This document shows positions 58,349-64,000 of a DNA stretch of 64,000 bases, one piece after another. Both the position numbers and the translations under genes were made by a program. The notes beneath the pieces were generated by a model. It ran no database searches. It was not told the DNA's origin and was given only the letters and a program-made list of their open reading frames with translations. How positions within the stretch are numbered: the first letter of the stretch is position 1; each line of letters starts with the position of its first letter. This stretch comes from Trichostrongylus colubriformis (lineage: Eukaryota; Nematoda; Chromadorea; Rhabditida; Trichostrongylidae), in assembly GCA_963978905.1 (NCBI GenBank), contig OZ022257.1:13352509-13416508 (forward strand), written 5' to 3'.

Positions 58349-58863
58349 CTAGAAATCCTCTCCTGGCAGAACGCCAACCGGAACTTCTACCGATTTTTTA
58401 AGCATATTCGGTAATGGAAGTGGTGTGGCCATGGTGGTTCGTTGAAGTGCTCGCTGAGAAATACTGTGCATAATACTTGGCATGTCGTCGTGTTCCATTC
58501 GTCCAGATCGACCCTCATTTCGACCCATAACGGGTCGATGATCCCTGGAGCTGATTGTGAGTCGGACGTCTCCGCTGACTCTTCTCACTCCTCGCCATAT
58601 TACTCGACTTTGATCTTTTCTCTTCAGTCTTGCCGTGCCTTCTTTAGTGACTCCTCCTACTTTTGATGAACGTTTATGAATGAGTTCACCAACGTGGATC
58701 TTCGGCAACCTCCGCGATTGAATCTGCAATCAGCTAGATTTTGTTAAATGTCCAACTTTGATCTTTAAATACTTTTCTGATCGGAACCTACATCTCCTGG
58801 TCTGATCAAAACCGGGCGACCTTTTACTTTCATTTTGCTCGGTTCCATAATAGCCGTCGAATT
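58349..58863 (-). CDS. 3' exons of an unrecognised minus-strand gene (partial)
   Basis: The last exon, 58349-58723, encodes 124 residues and stops at 58351-58349. It is preceded by a good acceptor (GATTGCAG on the minus strand) in phase 0. A candidate 36-nt exon, 58828-58863 (NSTAIMEPSKMK), lies between CTCCTTCAG and the donor GTAAAAGG and joins in frame. The protein is basic and Ser/Arg-rich in the middle and ends NMLKKSVEVPVGVLPGEDF. I recognise no family. Upstream exons would lie at higher coordinates, beyond the repeat at 58940-59293, but I could not find them. A fragment of a decayed gene is possible. Confidence 0.4.
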
Positions 58864-58939
58864 CTGAAGGAGAGTCAGTTAGAGTTAAGCACAAAAGATG
58901 TCCAGGTCCATAGAGTCTATGTGTAGAAATGTGAGCTCG

Positions 58940-59293
58940 CATCAGGGTACACCGGAAGTCGACAATTCTTTGACAGGGGGTCGTATTTGACCGAAATGGA
59001 AGGGGGGGGGGGCGGTCCCTGCAGAGGTCTGCGATAAGAGCTAGACAAAACTTTCACTGAGCAGATGAGAAGCGAGCTGTATTTCGCAGCGAACTCGTGT
59101 GAGGAGATGCGAAATAAGTTTATTTTTGCTTCAAGTAAAAACACATAGCTATAAAACACTTTGCAACTATACAATTCGGCAATACTTACTGGTATTACAG
59201 AGGTTAAAAAATAGGGAGGGGGGTCGTATTTGGTACCTTTAGAGGAGGGGTGTTGCACTGAAGCGGCTATTACCCAGACATGTGGGAGTGCCC
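58940..59293. repeat. Dispersed ~350-bp repeat, copy 2
   Basis: Homologous to 45895-46213 in the same orientation, with conserved GACAGGGGGTCGTATT, AACTATACAATTCGGC and GAAGCGGCTATT. It is probably an unclassified element. Confidence 0.75.
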
Positions 59294-59760
59294 CGGCTCG
59301 AATTCTATTGCGAAACCATTCTGTAGATTTTTTATAAGCGGTTGTAACGATGCTAAAGGTTCAATCAATCGAGCCATCAGTAAATAAGTAGAACCATCTG
59401 ATAGATTGTTGGAATGCAGTGATTGAGGAATGTGGGCCGAATATGGAATGATCATTAAATAAGAAGCCGGTCGCGCCTAATTAGAAAGTGGAGAAACGGA
59501 ATGAAACAGTCAAAAACCCAAGGAATGAATCTCCCCAATCGCTGTTTATTCTCAAAAGTGGCGGATCGGGCCGAAAAGGGAAGGGGCTGAAAAGCAAGTG
59601 TTGCGTGCCCTCGTTCAGGAGTTCTCATTACCCACAATACCTCTATCACTGTCTTCAAGAATAATTGTGAAGGTTCTTTATTACCTGTTCATTACCAACC
59701 ATCTTTCACTCATTAGACAATTAGCTATTTTTGGGCTACCCCTATATCACAGCCCTGATG
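59294..59760. other. Intergenic, nothing recognised
   Basis: No gene or repeat family recognised. Confidence 0.45.
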
Positions 59761-60674
59761 GAATCGTGCACGAGAGAACAAGTTCCTCCATTTCTCATAT
59801 ATTTCTGCTGTATTTGCTTAATAAGAACCGCATAGAAAATTTCACGCGAAAAAGTGGGGATTCGGTAAAGACACAGCTCCTCGAAGTAGTGGCCGAAGGG
59901 GCAGAGCCTACGGGTAAATGCCCGCCCCGTAGTGGAATAGTGGGAAAATGGCGCATAGTGGAAAAAAGTTACGTGATCAGTCCCAATCTTCGTCTCCAAC
60001 TGCTGCGGACGACGGGACAGGGCAATTACTTGGAGGCCCCGCCCCCTCGGACACCACTTTTAGAGTTGTATCTTTGTCGCATCCTCACTATTTCGCGTGA
60101 AACTTCGCATACGACCATATTAGGCAGGTGCGACATAAATACATTAGCGCTCAAAAGTCATCGGCGAAATGATTTTTCTGTTGGGTTTTTCACTTGTAAC
60201 TTTTTTGCAACTGCACCGATCTCAGGGAAATTTTAGTATGTTGTACTTAGAGACACTGCATACTTAATATACTATTTTGGCGCTCAACGGTGTAAGTTAC
60301 CTGGTTGAATGCAATTTTTCGTTTTTGGAGTGCCATCCCACTGTGCCGCTATCATCAAAAATCGGTTTTTCTACAAAATATTGATGTTTCCCGAGGCTTG
60401 CTCGTTTTGTTTTTGTGAAGAAAGCCGTTTTTCTTGACTAAGCCTTTTCTTTTTCTCCGGTGGTTTTGTAGTAAATTCTTGTAAAAAACCATGAAAAGAG
60501 TCAAGCGACACTCAAGTAGAAGGAAATGTTGACAATAGGCTCAGGCACCACATATTAAAATTTTGTCGAATTTGGTCAAGTAGAAAAAAGTTATGACAAA
60601 AAAGTGTTTGGCCGAAGACTTTTGAGCGCTATTGTATATGGGTGATGGAGAAATTCGTTTTTTCGTGCACGATT
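59761..60674. mobile_element. MITE-A copy 4, interrupted by another MITE
   Basis: Left end AATCGTGCACGAGAG and right end CGTGCACGATT are inverted. Inside are the family blocks (CGCATAGAAAATTTCACGCG; CGCGTGAAACTTCGCATACG). The right arm is split at about 60143, and its terminal part (GTATATGGGTGATGGAG) resumes after 60631. The 212-codon ORF at 59598-60236 crosses the repeat and is not a gene. Confidence 0.8.
60145..60631. mobile_element. Tc1/mariner-type MITE nested in MITE-A
   Basis: TA-GCGCTCAAAAGTC(A/T)TCGGC at the left and its inverse at the right, with TA at both edges (60145-60146 and 60630-60631). No transposase. Its removal rejoins the MITE-A right arm. Confidence 0.85.
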
Positions 60675-62838
60675 TAACCAAGACATAGTTATTGTAGTAG
60701 GTTCTCCTCAATTCCACGTCACTCCTTGATTCTTGTTTAGTTACTGGCCTTTTGTTTGGTTTTATCTCACAGGAGAGTATATTTGGAACATAAGCTACTT
60801 AATCTGAGCCACAGGTTCTCATCAAGCAATAAGTCTTTGTTCTCGAGAGCATCTATCGAGCATTGGTCTCGTTACCGTCTTTATTCACATTAGTCTACTC
60901 AAAGGGCGTGGTCTGTGAGTAGGTGGGACCTGTGAGGTATGCCTGTGCATGCCATTGCATCTCACCACCTCAAAAGCATTTTAGTTAAGAATTCAATACA
61001 GAGCATTGTGAATATTACTTGTAGATGGGATCAATGTGTTCAAACATGTGAATAAATGCATACTCTCTTGAAAAGACTTACTCCTCAGTGCATATCAGTC
61101 GACGAGCACTAGCTGGACCTGTACGGCAAAATTTTTGATAATATAATCATGAAGGAAATTCACTAACGTCATCGGTCTGGTTCAGATACGAAATCGTCTC
61201 CCGTATTTGCTTAGAGTATAGGTACCAGCTCAACGAAGGCTTCTGTAAGTGATGTATCCTATCAGCTAATAATAACGAAAACAAATAAATCAAAATCAAA
61301 AATAGAGGATTCGAATGAAAGCATTAATGTCATAAAACTGATTACTTATTTGAGCTGATTACGCGCTTAATTTTCGATCCAAAACTTTTAGGGATGGTGG
61401 GACTTTTGAACTGTGAAGAGAAACTTGTGGAAATCTTTTCATGAAAACTTAGACAAATTCAAAATTTCGTCGTCTTCTAAGCAAAAATGTTCTATTTATA
61501 GCGTTTTTAAATATTATCAATATTATTCAGTTTTCAATATCTCGCGGTAGCCTAGTGGATATGTGTAGTTGACACTGTATGTATATTGCTGAAATCAATG
61601 CATTATATAGACAGTCTTCACGTTTTTCGAGTTTTTCAAAGACGATGTAAGATGCAGTCCTCCGAAATTTCACAAGAAATAGGTCGAATCTCTGAGTGTT
61701 CATCGTACTACATATGTGAGCTTGTATGAAATTTTTTGCAACATCTTTGTAATTTTTTCTGCTTTCTAATCTACATATCTTACATAAAAAGATTAGCCTT
61801 TGATTTTTGGAAAATCTACACACATTTCGAAATAGATTCAATATTTCTATATATTTCAATAGGGTTGAAATTTCCAATGAGATAATTTTTCAAGCGGAAT
61901 GAAAAGTAAAACTGAGACCAGGTCGTAATGGTTTCAATACGGGCCCATCGGTCAAGCACAAGTCAAGGAGTCTTCAAGGTGATACCCCGAGAATCTTTCG
62001 ACCACCTCCTACTTTTGAGATTCCAGACCGATATGGTAATCTCCAAAAAAGTCCTCAATCGATAACCATACCTAACATTGGGTATATATGCCATGATAGT
62101 CATTTGATAAATTTTTTTATGGAGGCACTTCCAGCGGTCGGGAACGTCGATCGGGGCGGTTTCTCTTTGACGCCGAACTTGGCCTCACTTGATGTTCATG
62201 CGGTCCTCAAAATTCACCTCGGAACAGTACCGACAGGGTAAGGTGATATCTTCCAGAAAATTTCCCCAATTTTTTTTCTGAGAAAAGTGCGGTTTATTCC
62301 GCACTTTTACCAGAAAAACTCCTCGGATTCCTGTCGCAGGAATACATACTAGACTGCAATCTGGATGCTCTCATTATTACCCCACCTGAGCCCCTGGAAA
62401 CTCTTGAAAATATAGTAAAATAAAAAATTCTCGCAAATATTATTTTATGGCTTAGTATTTCTTCGAAAATTATTCTACTCTGGAACTGCTGGACAACAAA
62501 TAGACCATCACCCACAGGCTGGATTACTCTGTAACTTTCAGATTTCACAAGGAAACGTAAAATAGGAAGAATAAGCTGAACTAACCCATTCGATAGTAAA
62601 CACGCTTGTGATGACGACTGTTAGCCATAAAAGGTGATGCATAGCGAGATGAGAAATTGATCAAACGATAAGAGTGATGACCAGGTTGGTCAGTTTTTTT
62701 GGCGAACTCAAATGTGTAGAGAAGATCGTCTATCTGCAACACAACACTCAGATGATGATGATCCATAAGGAGTTCTACGACAGCCAGTCGCAGTTTACGG
62801 GTTTAGCTATACGTCTTCGTCGGCGGCGGCTAATATCC
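60675..62838. other. Intergenic; 10-bp perfect hairpin at 62283-62308
   Basis: AT-rich, no gene supported. Arms 62283-62292 and 62299-62308 (AAAAGTGCGG) flank a TTTATT loop. Confidence 0.45.
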
Positions 62839-62846
62839 ATATATAA
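62839..62846 (+). promoter_or_regulatory. TATA box of the secreted peptide gene
   Basis: TATATAAG 42 bases before the ATG. There is no AG acceptor just before the start, so this mRNA is probably not trans-spliced. Confidence 0.65.
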
Positions 62847-62887
62847 GCGTTTTTACGAACACCACGAACAACAACAACATCACGACG

Positions 62888-63424
62888 ATGAAGTTCGTCT
62901 TCCTTTTTTGTGTGGGTCTTTTGGTAATCGCGGCCAGTGCCAATGAACAGGTGCAGTATGCTTGTTTACTTTATTTGCTTTTATTTGTAAAGGCTGTACC
63001 TATTGTTTGCCTCTATAGGACAGAAAGGAGGATGATGAGAGTGATTTGGCTACTGTGGACGGTAATGACGATGGAATCGCCACCACACTGGAGAAAATCG
63101 ACGATGATGATGAGATCGAGACACCCACTGACGTAGTTCGAGTGAAAAGAGGTGCAAAGAAAGCGGCCAGAACTCGCAAGGCTATCAACAGATTCAAGGT
63201 GAGCTACATTACCGTATCTCAGCAGGTCGTAGCAGGACCATCATCATGTTCAATACCTATTCTCTGCCATATTACAGGCCCGCCGCGCTCGTGCTCTCCG
63301 TCGACGTCATGCGAAGAATATCCGTCGGGCTGCCGCCAAGCGAGCACGACATCATCGCCGTGCCAGAAAGGTGCATCGTCGTATCGCCAGAAATCGTCGT
63401 CGTCAACGACTAGCCCGAGGATAA
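62888..63424 (+). CDS. Small secreted precursor with Arg-rich cationic C-terminus
   Basis: Exons 62888-62950, 63019-63198 and 63278-63424, all joined in phase 0, give 129 residues. Exon 1 is a classic signal peptide (MKFVFLFCVGLLVIAASA). Exon 2 begins with an acidic pro-region (KEDDESDLATVDGNDDG, then EKIDDDDEIE), followed by a dibasic VKR site and a basic segment (GAKKAARTRKAINRFK). Exon 3 encodes 48 residues with 21 Arg, 3 Lys and 4 His (it starts ARRARALRRRHAKNIRRAAA). An acidic propeptide neutralising a cationic product is the layout of many antimicrobial peptide precursors. Function as a host-defence or nucleic-acid-binding peptide is inference; I recognise no named family. Short introns, a near TATA box and a near polyadenylation signal suggest a compact, strongly expressed gene. 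Confidence 0.85.
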
Positions 63425-63464
63425 GCTTTGTACATTTTTCTAATGTATCTTGTATTTAATGTAA

Positions 63465-63470
63465 AATAAA
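63465..63470 (+). terminator. Polyadenylation signal of the secreted peptide gene
   Basis: AATAAA 41 bases after the stop codon. Confidence 0.75.
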
Positions 63471-64000
63471 TACTCGTTGTACGAATCTGAGCTGAAAAGA
63501 TAAAGTTTGAAATATCAATATCGAGAAAAGTGAGTGAAGCGTTGGTTACGATGCGGATATGCGGTAGAAAATGCTAGCCAGTTGCAACAGGGTGGCAACG
63601 GGTTCCGCTGCTCGATCGAACTCTTTTCGGGTTGCCATTCATGAAAGGAGGCGATCAAATGAAAGTTGCGCTGAGGCTCGTAATGATGTTAGCGTGATTG
63701 ACAGTATTGCATGTTCAAGGAACGTCGAGGAACTGGTTACGCCCTCGAGTTCCACGTCTTTTTAAGCGTTCTATTAGACTGTTGCATGAGTTTTTCCTAG
63801 CCTTTTTCTACTTGACATGATGAGGGGGACAACAGCTTGACGCAGTGGTTCTTATTTAGGCTCACTATTTTTAGTCTATTCAATAACGGAGGGTTCAGAA
63901 AGGATAGTGGATTATACATGGGCCGTATATTGTACGTATATAATGCCTTCAGTTAGGTGTGTGTGCCGTCAAGTTCGTAGTCCACGTGAAGAGCCAGTCC
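63471..64000. other. Intergenic, nothing recognised
   Basis: No gene or repeat recognised to the right edge. Confidence 0.45.

Noticed and set aside
59598..60236. 212-codon plus ORF
   Set aside because: Runs through MITE-A and into a nested MITE; compositional.
1..64000. CRISPR arrays, bacterial operons, rRNA genes
   Set aside because: No regularly spaced identical repeats with unique spacers, no prokaryotic gene organisation and no rRNA sequence seen.

Overview
This window looks like nuclear DNA of a clade V (probably strongylid) nematode. Three things point that way. Genes are split by many phase-consistent introns ending in a pyrimidine tract plus CAG/TAG. Two genes begin just downstream of spliced-leader-type acceptors with almost no 5' UTR. 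The intergenic DNA is crowded with BEL/Pao and other LTR retroelements, mariner copies and many short inverted-repeat elements. The species assignment is inference.

Layout. 1-3330: 5' half of a BEL/Pao retrotransposon on the minus strand, with an open gag-pol running off the left edge and a 5' LTR. 3490-13240: repeat-rich DNA with a mariner fragment, a mariner-derived foldback, two hAT-like MITEs and perfect hairpins, and no gene I can support. 13245-25028 (+): a complete Dishevelled gene (DIX, PDZ, DEP and the conserved C-terminal tail). It has a large alternative first exon that would give a form without DIX. 25029-37900: another repeat-rich gap with a long-TIR element, an 881-bp mariner and a TTAA-flanked element. 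37937-50249 (+): a 17-exon SLC7/CAT-type amino acid transporter, reconstructed in frame to 781 residues, with a degenerate TM1 substrate motif. 52446-57827: a decayed LTR element with a Tc1-type MITE inserted. 58349-58863 (-): probable 3' exons of an unrecognised gene. 59761-60674: a MITE carrying a second MITE inside it. 62888-63424 (+): a compact three-exon gene for a small secreted precursor with an acidic pro-region, a KR site and an extremely Arg-rich C-terminus.

The genes do not form an obvious pathway. Dishevelled is a Wnt signalling hub, the transporter is a polytopic membrane protein, and the small secreted precursor resembles a cationic host-defence peptide. Introns of the two large genes contain copies of the same MITE family (here MITE-A), so the elements are part of the primary transcripts. 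Exon joins were deduced by hand from splice consensus, reading phase and remembered protein families; nothing was aligned or searched.
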